A stretch of DNA of 64,000 bases from Chionoecetes opilio. Taxonomy: Eukaryota > Arthropoda > Malacostraca > Decapoda > Majidae. Of the stretch, positions 44,275 through 55,650 are shown in pieces. The position numbers and the translations under genes were made by a program. The stretch is taken from NCBI GenBank assembly GCA_016584305.1, contig JACEEZ010015315.1:1-64000 (forward strand), read 5' to 3'. How positions within the stretch are numbered: the first letter of the stretch is position 1; every line of letters starts with the position of its first letter. Under the pieces are notes generated by a model. That model was not told the origin of the DNA, did not search any database, and saw only the letters and a list, made by a program, of their open reading frames with translations.

Positions 44275-45654
44275 GAGAGACCTCCTTACCGTGTTGGCGC
44301 TGAATCAGACTGATGAAATGTTCGTATTCGTGCCCTGCGATAGGTTCTCTAAAAGGCTTTCTTTTTGTGTGATATAACATATATACCAAATTTATACATT
44401 TCTATTGCAAATGTAATATCACTCATGAATATATTTAAGTATTTGACTATACTATAGCAATAATACACCAGTTTTGGTGCTAAGCCAGCAAGCATCAACG
44501 AAGATTCGGACACATTGAAAAATTCGAGGGATTGGGAAATTTGTTCCCAGACGTCGCTGGAGAATTTTAATATTTGTGACTTCTTACCTGTTAAGAGTCA
44601 CCTACTCTACTCCTTACTACTCCTTACCTACTATTAATTAAATACAGTATCCTTTGCATGTCGTGCGCATGTTATGAATGTTGAATTGGATGAGAATTAA
44701 AGGAAAAGAGAAACATTTACGGGAGGAGTTTTGATAAGATTTTCTCATGCGCGCGATCTGATTGGCCAGGCTCTTGAAACCACCACCCACACCCACGACT
44801 GTATAATTTTACAGGAAAAGAGTAAAATAAGTGTATCTGCTCAGTTTTCTATGCACGCAAAAGAGTAAAATATAAGTGGGCGGAGCTTAAATAAGTAAAA
44901 TTTTACTTCCAAAGGCATGGACAAAATACGCCTAATGACAACACTTAATTGTAGCTGGTTTGGTAGGGAATAATGGAAAATAAGTCTAGCCTGACACCCC
45001 GAGACCCGACGTCCTGAGCTGACGGGAGATTCCCAGGCGACCACCAGATGGCAGGTCAGCTCACTGTTTTAGCCCACAAGTATAACGGGGAGAGAATGGA
45101 TATGATGCGTGTGGTTTTGACTGAAATGGGATGTGAAATGAATGAGGTGGTTGAAAGGACAGGAAGAGAATGGGTGTTATTGCTGCTGGGACTGCATGTG
45201 GTGAGACAAGGGGACGGATGATTGAGACAGTGAAAGAGTTTTTGGAAAGAATGTGGTGTATGAGAAATAGACCATAGAACTGCATGCGTGTGTAGTTTTG
45301 TTTTGTTCAGTTTCCTTTTTGTGTTTTTTTCTACGTACAGGAGCAGCCGGTTCAAGCCTTTGGAGTTTGGCCTATGAAAAATAGTATGAATACCTGTAGT
45401 ATCAAGATCAAGATCGAGAAATTGGCGCCAACGTAAAGCAAGGAGGGGGAAGGCAAGAGTGTGTTTGGCAGGGTATGTGTGCCCTGTATATCCCCTGTAG
45501 CGAGTCCCTGCCGTGTGTAGGGGAGCATTAAGACCATGGTGCACCGCGGGGAGCTGAGGGCCATGCGGTATGCCCATTTCCAGGGGCATACGGACGTGTG
45601 TTACAGCAGCGATGGAAGGTAAGCAAGGCATGGACGCGTTCTTCCCCAACGCGG
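44275..45654. other. Mostly unassigned; dispersed repeat fragment
   Basis: 44,810-44,960 holds the GGGCGGAGCTTAAATAAG repeat. A 197-codon minus-strand open frame at 45,056-45,649 has no recognisable domain, a Ser/His/Thr-rich composition and no support from splice or start context. Confidence 0.4.
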
Positions 45655-46585
45655 TGTAGCGATCTCACCAGCTACCCTTGGCCCGAGTAGCTACACCACA
45701 CAAATACGCACTGAAACACTGCTCCCTGGGTGAATATTTGGTAATTATGGAGGAGAGTTTCACGTTCGTTTTCAGAGACGCCAACTACTTTTTCTTGGCC
45801 TAAAATAGGTGCTTGTTCTAATGGTGCTAGTTTTATTTTGCGCAAACCAAAAAAAAAAAATGAAACCTAACCTAACCTAACCTAACCTTACCTTACAGGT
45901 TTTAAAGAAACCTAACCTTAACCACAAAATATACATTATTTTTTTTTTTTTTTTTTTTTGGGGGGGCGGTTTGCGCAAAATAAAACTAGCACCATTAGAA
46001 CAAGCACCTATTGTAGGTCAAGAAAAAGTAGTTGGTGTGTCTGAAAACGAACGTGAAACTCCTCCATATTAACCGAATATTTGTTTGACAATAGTATATA
46101 CACGTATACCAATATATATTTGACACGTATACCAATTCTGATCTTGGGTAAAACGTATATATTGTCAAACAACTATTCACCCAGGGAGCAGTGTTTCAGT
46201 ATAATGGTAGGGTGCGTAGTGTTCGAGGCAAGGGCACATTCGCTTGAAATGTTCTATATTCTACTTTGATTAATACTCTATACATTCAATGTTTCCACTA
46301 CGTTTTACCCAAAATCAGAATTGGTATACATTGTCAAACAACTATTCACCCAGGAAGCAGTGTTTCAGTATACGGGTAGGGTAGTATTCTAGGTAAAGGC
46401 ACATTCGCTTGAAATGTTCTATATTCTACTTTAATTACTACTCTACATTCAATGTTTCCACCATGTTTTACCCAGGATCAGAATTGGTATGCATTGTCAA
46501 ACAACTATTCACCCAGGGAGCAGTGTTTCAGTGCATATTTGTGAGGTGTAGCTACTCGGGCCAAGGGTGGCTGGTGAGATCGCTA
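45655..46585. mobile_element. Foldback element 1 with CCTAA-type core
   Basis: The left arm 45,655-45,850 is mirrored by 45,967-46,080 and 46,500-46,585. Landmarks are GATCTCACCAGC / GCTGGTGAGATC, CCCTGGGTGAATA, CGTTTTCAGAGAC and AATAGGTGCTTGTTCTAATG. The core 45,851-45,966 carries (CCTAA)n, a poly(T) and G8. The right arm is split by a tandem repeat at 46,085-46,500. No coding capacity. Confidence 0.8.
46085..46535. repeat. About 180-bp tandem repeat inside a foldback arm
   Basis: Units share GTCAAACAACTATTCACCCA, GCAGTGTTTCAGT, GGCACATTCGCTTGAAATG and TCAATGTTTCCAC, with repeats near 46,160, 46,333 and 46,495. The unit includes part of the arm itself. Confidence 0.85.
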
Positions 46586-47100
46586 TAGGGGTACCTGGAA
46601 CTGTCGCCGATAGGTATTCTCTGTACCTGGAACTGTCGCCGATAGGAATTCTCTGTACCTGGAACTGTCGCCGATAGGTATTCTCTGTACCTGAAACTGT
46701 CGCCGATAGGAATTCTCTGTACCTGGAACTGTCGCCGATAGGTATTCTCTGTACCTGGAACTGTCGCCGATAGGAATTCTCTGTACCTGGAACTGTCGCC
46801 GATAGGTATTCTCTGTACCTGGAACTGTCGCCGATAGGTATTCTCTGTACTGGAACTGTCGCCGATAGGTATTCTGTACCTGGAACTGTCGCCGATAGGT
46901 ATTCTCTGTACCTGGAACTGTCGCCGATAGGTATTCTCTGTACCTGGAACTGTCGCCGATAGGTATTCTCTGTACCTGAAACTGTCGCCGATAGGAATTC
47001 TCTGTACCTGGAACTGTCGCCGATAGGTATTCTCTGTACCTGGAACTGTCGCCGATAGGAATTCTCTGTACCTGGAACTGTCGCCGATAGGAATTCTCGC
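46585..47100. repeat. 32-bp minisatellite, about 16 units
   Basis: Unit ACCTGGAACTGTCGCCGATA plus GGTATTCTCTGT, with a T/A variant (GGAATTC) alternating. The minus-strand frames read ENTYRRQFQVQRIPIGDSSR-type repeats only because 32x3 is open in all frames. A single related unit (GGCGACAGTTCCAG) occurs at about 56,322. Confidence 0.95.
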
Positions 47101-47565
47101 GGACGTCAATGACTGTTCCAATTTCCGGTACTATTGTAGTGTTTGCCCATACTTTCCCCCTCTCCCCCAAAACAAGCTTGGGGACCTGGGGGAATGCGGG
47201 ATATTTGATGGGGGATTATAATGGACGAGAATTGCGCGGGGTAAATATCCAGATGAACACCGGGTAAGTTTTTACACTAGGACCGAAATTCCCTACACAA
47301 TTGGGAGTGTGGTTTCTGTTCACCTTAATGGATTCTAAAAAACATTCTCTGAGCTTCCGTCACAAATCACTTCTTTCATAGATATAAGATGTTTTTAATA
47401 GGAAGGAGTGTATAGGAGATATGAAAGTTAAACTAACCCAACCCCACCTTTTGACTCACTAACCTAACCTAATCAACCTAAGCCTACACTAACCAAACTA
47501 AAGCCAAATCTCGGTTAAGATTCGTTTTATCGCCCCTGCCATATCTCGCTTACTACCTTATGAAG

Positions 47566-48796
47566 AATGCCGGACGTTTCGCCCCATGGATGTTTCGCCC
47601 CCGCCCAATCGCGGACGTTTCGCCCCACTTTAACGGACGTTTCGCCCCCATTTGCGGACGTTTCGCCCCACAGAATTACTATACTGTTTCAAAACTGTTC
47701 ATCAAATGACTACAAAATCATCAGAAATACTGATCGATTTATACAGGATCGAAATCCTGATGGGCTTGTCGTGCTTGATCCAAGGAAAGATAGTTTGAAA
47801 TAGTGACGAGGATTTACCTATTAAAACCCTAATTACCTATTACTTATTAAAATTTATGAATCATAATTATGTGTGTTCCCTGCGCAGCGGCGATATGGTG
47901 CGCGATGCAGCCTAATGCGACTCCTCTTGATGCTTAACTCATTGAGGCTTGTCCGATTGCATGAAATTAAACGACTAAAGGCTTAATACTTCCTATCACC
48001 ATTAACCATGTAGTCATGTAAAGTTATAGTAATAAATTGAAGAAAGCCTTCAGAATCTATTTCAATCACTGTCCTTAATTAGCAATAATGCATTTGAATT
48101 TCTCAGAATCGCTAGTCCCTAAAATAATAAGTAAAATAATGTCAGATGCAACAACGTACACATTCATCTAATAGGAGTTCATCAATTTAATTCATTAAGT
48201 GCGTATTACCATAATTGCAATCAAGTACGAGGTTATCAGAATGCCAATCAAAGTGACGTATCATCACTATTAATTGCAATTAGTCATGTTTTCAAAATCC
48301 AATCACGTGCATTTTTATAAAAAAACGCCCAAATCAAAGTACGAATTGAAATTAGATGAGAAATCATCAAATGCCAAATTAGAATAAGGTTTCATCAATT
48401 CTATAAAGACTAAATCATCCAATGTCTCAACACCTAGTAAAGTATTGCATATAACAAAATGATCAAACTCAAAGCGTATACACGATAGATCCAAGGCTAT
48501 ATATGGTTTTATGTATTCCGGCCGCTCTAGTACGGAATTCAGTACACTGTCCCTTTAAGACCGGTCGATAACAGCATTTTGTCATCATTTTGTGCGTAAA
48601 CAAATGGATCAATACAGGGATCAATATTTCTCATGATTTTGTAGTCATTTGATGAACAGTTTTGAAATAGTATAGTAATTTCTGTGGGGCGAAACGTCCG
48701 CGAGTGGGGCGAAACATACCACGAATGGGGGCGAAACGTCCGCTAATGTGGGGCGAAACGTCCGTGATTAGGAGGGGGCGAAACATCCGGTTACCC
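47566..48796. mobile_element. Mutator-like MITE with GGACGTTTCGCCCC subterminal repeats
   Basis: Flanked by CCTTATGAAG at 47556-47565 and 48797-48806 (a 9-10 bp duplication, typical of Mutator/MULE). Inverted ends of about 155 bp contain four or five copies of GGACGTTTCGCCCC on each side, then AATTACTATACTGTTTCAAA followed by ACTGTTCATCAAATGACTAC mirrored. The interior (47,730-48,630) is AT-rich without a transposase. Confidence 0.85.
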
Positions 48797-48974
48797 CTTA
48801 TGAAGGACTAATCTTTTATCATACACATCTTCTCCTAACCATCAAACTTCTTGGCAAGCTGTTACTTTGGTCAAAATCACGGACAAAATTGATCTAATAA
48901 GAATAAATAAGATGCTGCTCTGCCGTCGCCATCAGCACAGTCTAGACCGCGGGACGGGTGCGTCTCCCAGTCTT

Positions 48975-49075
48975 CTCTCACGGACAGCAGCCAGGCTAGG
49001 TTAGGTTAAGGTTAAGGTTAGATTTAGTTTTATTTTAACTAAACTAAACCTAACCTAGCCTGGCTGCTGTACGTG
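48975..49075. repeat. Inverted repeat with TTAGG-like stem
   Basis: CAGCAGCCAGGCTAGGTTAG at about 48,986 is mirrored by CTAACCTAGCCTGGCTGCTG at about 49,051, around TTAAGGTTAAGG. Confidence 0.9.
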
Positions 49076-49140
49076 AGGGAGGGGTTGGCCCGGGTACCGT
49101 TGTTTCGGGCCCTATAGTAGCATGCATACCCAGCAGACAG

Positions 49141-49436
49141 GGCAGTTTCGCAGTCGTTTTCAGAGACACCGACTATTTTTTCTTATCCTACAATAGGTGC
49201 TTGTTCTAATGGAGATAGTTTTATTTTGCGCAAATCCATAAACAAAAACAAAAAAAAGTTATACTTTGGTTAAGGTTAGGTTAGGTTTCATTAAAACCTA
49301 TAAGGTTAGGTTAAGTTTCATATCCCCCCCCCCCCCCCCCCCCCCCCCCGCAAAATAAAACTATCTCCATTAGAACAAGCACCTATTGTAGGCCAAGAAA
49401 AAATAGTCTGTGTCTCTGAAAACGACCGCGAAACTC
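49141..49436. mobile_element. Foldback element 3 with TTAGG-type core
   Basis: Arms 49,144-49,240 and 49,351-49,434 are homologous to foldback 1 (CGTTTTCAGAGACACCGACT; AATAGGTGCTTGTTCTAATG; TAGTTTTATTTTGCGCAAA). The core has GGTTAGGTTAGG, AAGGTTAGGTTAAG and a C26-type homopolymer. Confidence 0.85.
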
Positions 49437-50139
49437 CCATCCAGTATGCATTTAATATAGGCGGCCTGATTCAACTGGCGGCCCGAATCAACTGTATCCG
49501 GTTGGCCCGCGGTCTCTGACTGCTGATGGCGGCGGTGGAGTTGCACCTATTTATTCTTATTATATCAATTTTCCCGTGATTTTGACCAAAGTAACAGCTT
49601 GCCAAGAGGTTTGATGGTTAGTAGAAGACGTGTATGATGAAATAATAGTCCTTCTTAAGGTAGTAAGCGAGATATGGCAGGGGCGATAAAACGAATCTTA
49701 ACCCAATCTCTATTAAAAAAGTGTCCGCGGCAAGGGAAGAACAGAGGATTTGCAGGTCACAAGAGGAAGAAGAGTGAGAGACACGTAAACACTTGTCTTG
49801 CCTCCCTATGAACATGTCATTGTCTCCAAAAGTAATGATTTGTGACGGAAGCTCATAGAGAGAATGTTTCCTAGAATCCAATAAGGTAAACAGAAACCGG
49901 TATTATTTTACGACAGGACCAAACTTCCCTACACAATTGGGAGCATGGTTTTTGTTTACCTTAATGTATTCCAAGAGACATTTTATCTGAAATTTCCGTC
50001 GCAAATCATAGTTTCGGAGATATAGAACATTTTAGGTGGGAGGAGGAATACGTCTCCTTGTATACAAAATGCCTCCCTCTTCCTCTTCTTGTGACCTGCA
50101 TCGCTTTTGTTTGGTATTTATTAAACTTTTATTATTGGA

Positions 50140-50225
50140 CCCAAGGTTAGGTTAGGTTTGGTAAGGCAAGGTAAGGTTTAGGTTAGGTTAGGTAAGTTTA
50201 GGTTAGGTTAGGTTAGTAGCCGGGA
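50140..50225. repeat. TTAGG-like interstitial tract
   Basis: GGTTAGGTTAGGT, GTAAGGTTTAGGTTAGGTTA and similar degenerate repeats. Short, not a telomere end. 50,230-50,510 is GGCCCC-repetitive, then A/T-rich, with nothing else recognised. Confidence 0.8.
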
Positions 50226-50519
50226 ACATGTCACTCCGGCCCCTAGTTCTTCCGGCCCCTAGTTTCTCCGGCCCCAGTCACTCCGGCCTCTCAGAGGTTC
50301 AACCCTAGTCACTGCGGCCTCCCAGAGCTGAGTGTATGTGTCTGCGTGTTCGGGCCCATGAAGTGTGTACATTTTTAATGTTAATCTAGATATTTAAAAA
50401 AAAACGTATGCTTGAGCTTGATGCTTATGCGTATGCTAAAAAAAAAAAATTATAAAAATATAATAACCATAAAATGAAAATATAATAATTAAATATAATA
50501 AAAAAATAATAATAGAAAG

Positions 50520-50635
50520 TCTTGTGCAGCGAGGCCGCGGGAGGGGGGGAGGCATGCAGTTAGCAAGTTCAGAAGAGCAGTGAGCATGAAAATAATGGTA
50601 GAAGAGAGCAAGAGAAGCAACATTATCATTAATGA
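50520..50635 (-). mobile_element. Fragment of the poly(A) Jockey-like LINE
   Basis: Minus strand reads NVASLALFYHYFHAHCSSEL and ANCMPPPLPRPRCTRLS, as in 24,737-25,189. Confidence 0.85.
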
Positions 50636-50952
50636 ATAATAGAAAGAGTGGGTGATAGGACAGAACCCTGGGGAACACCACTATTGATAGATTGGTATGC
50701 TCCCATCACAGGATTCAATACCTGGGATGCTTCTGATGAACTGTTTGAACCCTGTTTGTCTCAAAGCTCAAAGGTTAAGCAACGACCACTCACGAGATTC
50801 ACTCAGGATTCGATACCTGGGATGCTTCTGATGAACTGTTTTCTGATGAACCGAAGCTCAAAGAGTATTGAAGCTCGAAGAACAAAATACTGGAATTAAT
50901 ATGAAACAAAGTTACTTAAGAGCATAACCCTGCACAGAGTCACATTCTGACC

Positions 50953-52805
50953 ATGGCTCCCTTTCCTTGTATTGCTTGTTCCTCTGAAGTCCGTCCACGC
51001 CAGCAGGCGCTACAGTGTGATGGGTGTAACCGGTGGCAACACCGAACTTGCACAAATACTATTACTCAGGAGGATTACCGTCGTATGGTTCGCGGGGAAC
51101 TTCGAGACCAACAGTGGCAGTGTGGAGAGTGCTCGCTGCCAGATGTCACAGGTACAGTACCAAGTAACAGTAACAGTAATAGGTGATGGTATAGTGATGA
51201 TGACATAGTGCTGGTATAGTGATGACAGTGATGGTATAGTGAAGTATGATGCGTATCCCCCAGATGCGTATGAGGAAGACATGACCTTGGAGACTCGTGA
51301 TGACGTCGAGGTTACGCCTGTCCCCGACTTTAGCACCCGACCAGCAATTCCATATGAATGTGAAGATGTAATAGCTGATGACGCAATTGTTGAGGTGCCT
51401 GGTGTAGGCGAAGAGCTTAAAATTTCCTATAAACTCTTTGAGCGTGCAACGAGAGGAGGAAAGACCCTTATGGTAGATTCCTTAGGCTATACCTATAACA
51501 AAAAGGCCTTAGGAAGGAAGAAAACTCAGCATGATGGCAAGTGCACTTGGCGCTGCAGCGTAAGAAGCAAGGCACTAACATGCCAGGCTACTGTCTCCCA
51601 GAATGGTTCTGTTTTCACTCGTGGATCTCGTCCTCATGTTCATAAAGCCCAGCCTGGTGCTGCTGTTAAGGCTGAAGTCACCGCTACTGCAAAGTCCCTA
51701 GTCAGAGAGAAGGATCACGTGTTCAAATTTGCTGCTACTCTAGTTGACCGTGCCATGATGCAGACAGAAGGAAGTGATACTACTAGTTTAAATCCAGTCT
51801 ACATAGCCCGTAATGTAAATCGTCTACGACAGAAAGTCAGACCTGTTGAACCAAAATCCTTAGATTTTGAAGTGATGGAGGATCACATCCCGAAGGACTT
51901 CCTCCAGATGGACATTATTTTGGATGATGCGCGACACTTAGTATTTGCCACTACAGAGCAGGTGACCTTGTTGAAGAATGCAAAAACTTGGTATTTGGAT
52001 GCAACATTTCATGTGGTACGGAAGCCATTTAAACAGCTTTTTGGAATCCATGCATTTGTAAAGGGAATAGAGGGAAATATCAAACAAGTACCATGAGTAG
52101 TCATACTTATGTCGGGGAAAAGAAAGAGAGATTATAGAAAGCTATCTTAACAATACTTCAGGAGTGTAAAGTGGAGAAACTTGTGATGGATTTTGAAATG
52201 GCGTTATGGTCAGTTGTCAGAACCCTATTTCCAGTGGCAAAACTGCAAGGCTGTGCATTCCACTGGAATCAAGCCGTCTGGAGGAAGACTCAATCATTAG
52301 GACTGGCAGTACCCTACATAAATCATCGTCCCACACAGGATTTTATACGGCAGTTGATGGCCCTCCCTTTCCTTCCAGAGGAACATATTGAACAAACCTT
52401 TGATCACCTAGAGTCACGTGTGCCTGCTGGACCTATCAAAGAATTAACAACATACATGAAAGAAACGTGGATCAATGGACTTGGCCGCTAAGTGAGTGGA
52501 CGGTATTTGGGCAGAGTATTCGCACAAATAATGATGTAGAAGGCTGTCATAGACGATTGAATGGCAGTGCAGGCAACTCAAACATTCCTTTTTATGTGCT
52601 GCTCCCACTATTGTTTAAAGAAACAAAAAATGTCCATGTCCAGGTGCGTCTGGTTAAGGACGGCAGACCTGCTCGTTATCAGCGACGGAAATATCCATCT
52701 ATTCAAGGGCGAATGTTTACATTATGGAAAAAATACGAGCAACATGAAATTACAACACAACAATTATTAAAAGCATTTTCCAGGCTAAGTGGACCAAGTA
52801 CATAA
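50953..52805 (+). pseudogene. PHD-FLYWCH-MULE transposase gene, decayed
   Basis: 50,953-51,150 encodes a PHD-like finger (CIACSSEVRPRQQALQCDGC; WQHRTC; WQCGEC). After a likely intron (donor GTACAG at about 51,153, acceptor TATCCCCCAG at about 51,264), the next exon encodes a FLYWCH-type region (LMVDSLGYTYNKKALGRKKT; W.CSVRSKALTCQATV; PHVH). A MULE transposase core follows: YLDATFHVV, VMDFEMALW, GCAFHWNQAVW and RTNNDVEGCHRRLN carry the D, D, C/H and E positions. The frame is broken by an in-frame stop after NIKQVP (52,094), a shift near 52,138 and another near 52,480. It may be a domesticated-type gene or a Mutator transposase remnant. I found no Mutator termini around it. Confidence 0.85.
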
Positions 52806-52949
52806 TTGGAAATGATTTTTAGTTACTTTAGTATTTCTTTTACTTGGACGCATATTTTTATATATAGATATATTTTAGTACTTTTTTTTCTTTTTACTTG
52901 GACACATATTTTTATATACAGATATATTTTGTGTAAAAGACTACCGGCA

Positions 52950-53143
52950 CATAAGTTTGTGTAAATAGCATCACTACAGATTTGACTGTGCCACTGAAGA
53001 TGATACACAGTAGTTTATATCATGACTATAATCTACCCTGTTTCAGCGTTGTTTATGCTTTGTAGCTGCAAGTATTTACGGTTTCAAATTTCACTACTCG
53101 TTTTTTTTCGGACGACGACGACAGCGGGAGGACACTGAACACT
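52950..53143. mobile_element. Truncated CCGTAGATAACACT MITE (inverted)
   Basis: GCATCACTACAGATTTGACT, then GATGATACACAGTAGTTTAT, ACCCTGTTTCAGCG and CGACGACGACAGCG: the reverse complement of the right half of the MITE at 4,190-4,676. It abuts the next full copy. Confidence 0.85.
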
Positions 53144-53144
53144 A

Positions 53145-54425
53145 CCGTAGATAACAGTAAAGTCGCCACCTGCAGTCATGTCGCCAGCCGCCAAATATTT
53201 CGAATTATAGCATCACTACAGATTTTTATGTGCCACTGAAGATGATACACAGTAGTTTATATCATGACTGTATAAGCTACCCTGTTTCAGCGTTGTGTTA
53301 AGGCGGTGTCACACTACCACTTTTCCGTCTATTTTTCCCAGCAACTTTCTAAAAACTAACAATTTTTTGACTGTAAGCCGTCACACACACAATCGTTCGC
53401 CTGCACTACCAGTCAGCTGTTCCTGCGACTGTAAATAAACATGGCTCCGATGCCAGGGCAGGCTAGAGTACCTTAGGGCAGGCTATCGCTGGTATACACT
53501 TAATTATGTGTATTAACAATCGTAGACGCGCCAAACAAGTTAAAATACATACAGATATATACATAAAATCAGTAATAGATGAGCGGGCATCAGCCCGCCG
53601 CTGGAGCCGCAGCAACAGTCAGGTCACAGGTGGGCGGGGCGTGAGGTCACTCCCACTCCTTATTTATGAGAAATTCTTCTGAACTACGTGTCCACAGCAT
53701 TTCGTCTATATTTACAAGTTGAAGTCTTGAAGAGTGAGAAACTATTTTTGAGTGTGTCTTGAAAAATATTCACAACAATCGAGTCATGCGAGAGACTGTT
53801 GCCTGTTTTATAAAACTGGCTTTTAAATGTACCTACATGTGCAATAGTCACTTGAATATTTTTCATATTTTCAAATGTATTTAATTATATTTTGCAAAAA
53901 AATCCTGATTTATATCGAATATCTTTAAAGTAATCACTATGGATTTTGATTTGACTATGAAAGTTGTCTTAACTTTCCATATGAAGACGATCACGATTGT
54001 CTGACTCAGACTGACTGATTCAGACGGACTAACTAGTCAGAGCGAGAAAAAACCAACGGAGATTGTCTAACTAGACGGAAAAAGTGCTAGTGTGACGCCG
54101 CCTTTATATGCTTTGTATCTGCAAGTATAGACGGTTTACAACTTCGCTACGCGTTTTTTTTTCGGGCGACGACGACAGCGATACGACACTCAGTAAATAA
54201 ACACTAGATGGCGACTTGACTGTTGATAGCCACTTTGTAGATATTTTTGTAATTTGTTCATTTATAGCCATAATATGACACAGATGAAGACACAAAATGA
54301 CAGACTCCAGATAGCCCCTTCTAACTTTCCTGAAATCATGGATGTAGAAATGTAAGTATGAACGCCACCACACGTCTGAACATCGAAAAAAACGTTGTCC
54401 TGGCGACTTTAGTGTTATCTATGGT
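53145..54425. mobile_element. CCGTAGATAACACT MITE, full copy (inverted), hosting another MITE
   Basis: The left end CCGTAGATAACAGTAAAGTC and right end ACTTTAGTGTTATCTATGG are present, and the interior matches the inverted 4,190-4,676 copy. It is split by the 53,301-54,103 element. The right TA of the target is mutated. Confidence 0.8.
53301..54103. mobile_element. PIF/Harbinger-like MITE, TTA TSD
   Basis: Inverted ends AGGCGGTGTCACACTACCAC and GTGCTAGTGTGACGCCGCCT (about 32 bp with TTTTTCCGTCTA inside), flanked by TTA at 53298-53300 and 54104-54106. 803 bp, no transposase. Confidence 0.85.
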
Positions 54426-54569
54426 CTATAATAAATTAATGAAGTTGAAAGCTATTATTATGTTCCTATAGCCAATCTAAAGTATTAGTGTTGGTGTGTG
54501 GCAGATTGCAGAATAAACAATATCCAGTTTCCAGTTCCACCAACATAGCTTCATATTTTATTGGCAGCT

Positions 54570-54865
54570 GGAGTGACCAGGGTGGTAGGCCGGAGTGACC
54601 AGGGTGGTAGGCCGGAGTGGCCAGGGTGGTAGGCCGGAGTGGCCAGGGTGGTAGGCCGGAGTGGCCAGGGTGGTAGGCCGGAGTGGTCAGGGTGGTAGGC
54701 CGGAGTGGCCAGGGTGAGGGCCGGAGTGACAAGGGGGGTAGGCCGGAGTGACCAGGGTGAGGGCCGGAGTGACCAGGGTGGTAGGCCGGAGTGGCCAGGG
54801 TGGTAGGCCGGAGTGGCCAGGGTGGTAGGCCGCGGAGTGACCAGGGTGAGGGCCGGAGTGACTTG
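54570..54865. repeat. 22-bp minisatellite, about 13 units
   Basis: Unit GGTAGGCCGGAGTGACCAGG plus GT with GTGGCC and GAGGG variants. Confidence 0.95.
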
Positions 54866-54889
54866 TAATCAGGTAGCCACGGGTGCGCC

Positions 54890-55270
54890 TCCGAAACAAA
54901 AGCGATGCAGGTCACAAGAAGAGGAAGAAGGAGGCATTTTGTAAACAAGGAGACATATTCTTCCTCCCACCTAAAATGTTCATATCTCCGAAACTTGATT
55001 TGCGACGGAAAGCTCAAAGAGAAAATGTCTCTTAGAATACAATAAGGTAAACAAAAACCATGCTCCCTATTGTGTAGGGAAGTTTGGTCCTATCGTAAAA
55101 ATTTACCCAGAAACCACACTCCCAATTCTGTAGGGAATTTCGGTCCTAGTGTAAAATAATACCGAACACTGAACTTCCTTTGGTGGACAACATTATTTTT
55201 TTCTGGTATGTCTTGATGTGTTTTGAATTAATCTGCTAACCATTTGTGTCGCAAATCACTTAATTTTTTT
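54890..55270. mobile_element. Arm fragments of the foldback family
   Basis: GATGCAGGTCACAAGAAGAG...CATTTTGTAAACAAGG is the inverse of 50,050-50,110. CCCTATTGTGTAGGGAAGTT and ACTTCCTTTGGTGGACAACA match arms at 49,910 and 61,130. Probably truncated copies. Confidence 0.65.
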
Positions 55271-55362
55271 GGTAAAACTCTTAAGAGTCCTTTCCCACCC
55301 TTGTTGGTGGTTTTGTTTCCTCCAGACCTTCATAGATCCCTTCAGATACCTCTACCGTAGAT

Positions 55363-55650
55363 AACACTAAAGTCGCCAGGACAACGTTTCTATTAAATTT
55401 ACAGAAATCTGATGGCGTTCATACTTAAATTTCTACATCCATGATTTCAGGAAAGTTAGAAGGGGCTATCTGGAGAGTGTGTCATTGTGTGTCTTCATCT
55501 GTGTCATATTATGGCTATAAATGAACAAATTACAAAAAATAAAACAGGTGGCGACATTGATAACGGGCTACACTAAGGTCGCCATCTAGTGTTTATGTTT
55601 AGAGTGTCATCCCGCTGTCGTCGTGGCCCGAAAAAAGGTGTTTTTGAAAG
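55363..55650. mobile_element. Truncated CCGTAGATAACACT MITE
   Basis: TACCGTAGATAACACTAAAG, CGCCAGGACAACG, CCATGATTTCAGGAAAGTTA and CTGTCGTCGTGGCCCGAAAA are as in the left half of 4,190-4,676. It stops in TTAGGTTA-like sequence (55,700-55,880). Confidence 0.85.

Larger units (their letters stand above)
47275..49925. mobile_element. Foldback element 2 (outer), interrupted and nested
   Basis: The left arm is 47,275-47,565 plus 48,807-48,955, the two halves separated by a Mutator-like MITE. It is mirrored by 49,495-49,925. Landmarks are GACCGAAATTCCCTACACAA, ATTCGTTTTATCGCCCCTGC, GGCAAGCTGTTACTTTGGTC and ATAAGAATAAATA. Between the arms lie another short inverted repeat with TTAGG-like sequence (48,975-49,075) and foldback element 3. 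Confidence 0.75.

Noticed and set aside
43895..44389. Pro/His/Thr-rich minus-strand protein
   Set aside because: Translation of a G/T-rich minisatellite.
45056..45649. 197-codon minus-strand open frame as a gene
   Set aside because: No domain, low-complexity Ser/Thr/His composition, no GC3 bias like host exons, and no splice context.
45866..45915. (CCTAA)n as a true telomere end
   Set aside because: Only about 50 bp, enclosed by inverted arms and continuing into non-telomeric DNA; interstitial.
46552..47170. Two overlapping ~190-residue repeat proteins on minus
   Set aside because: A 32-bp unit without stops in any frame; no start context and no homologous unit pattern beyond DNA repetition.
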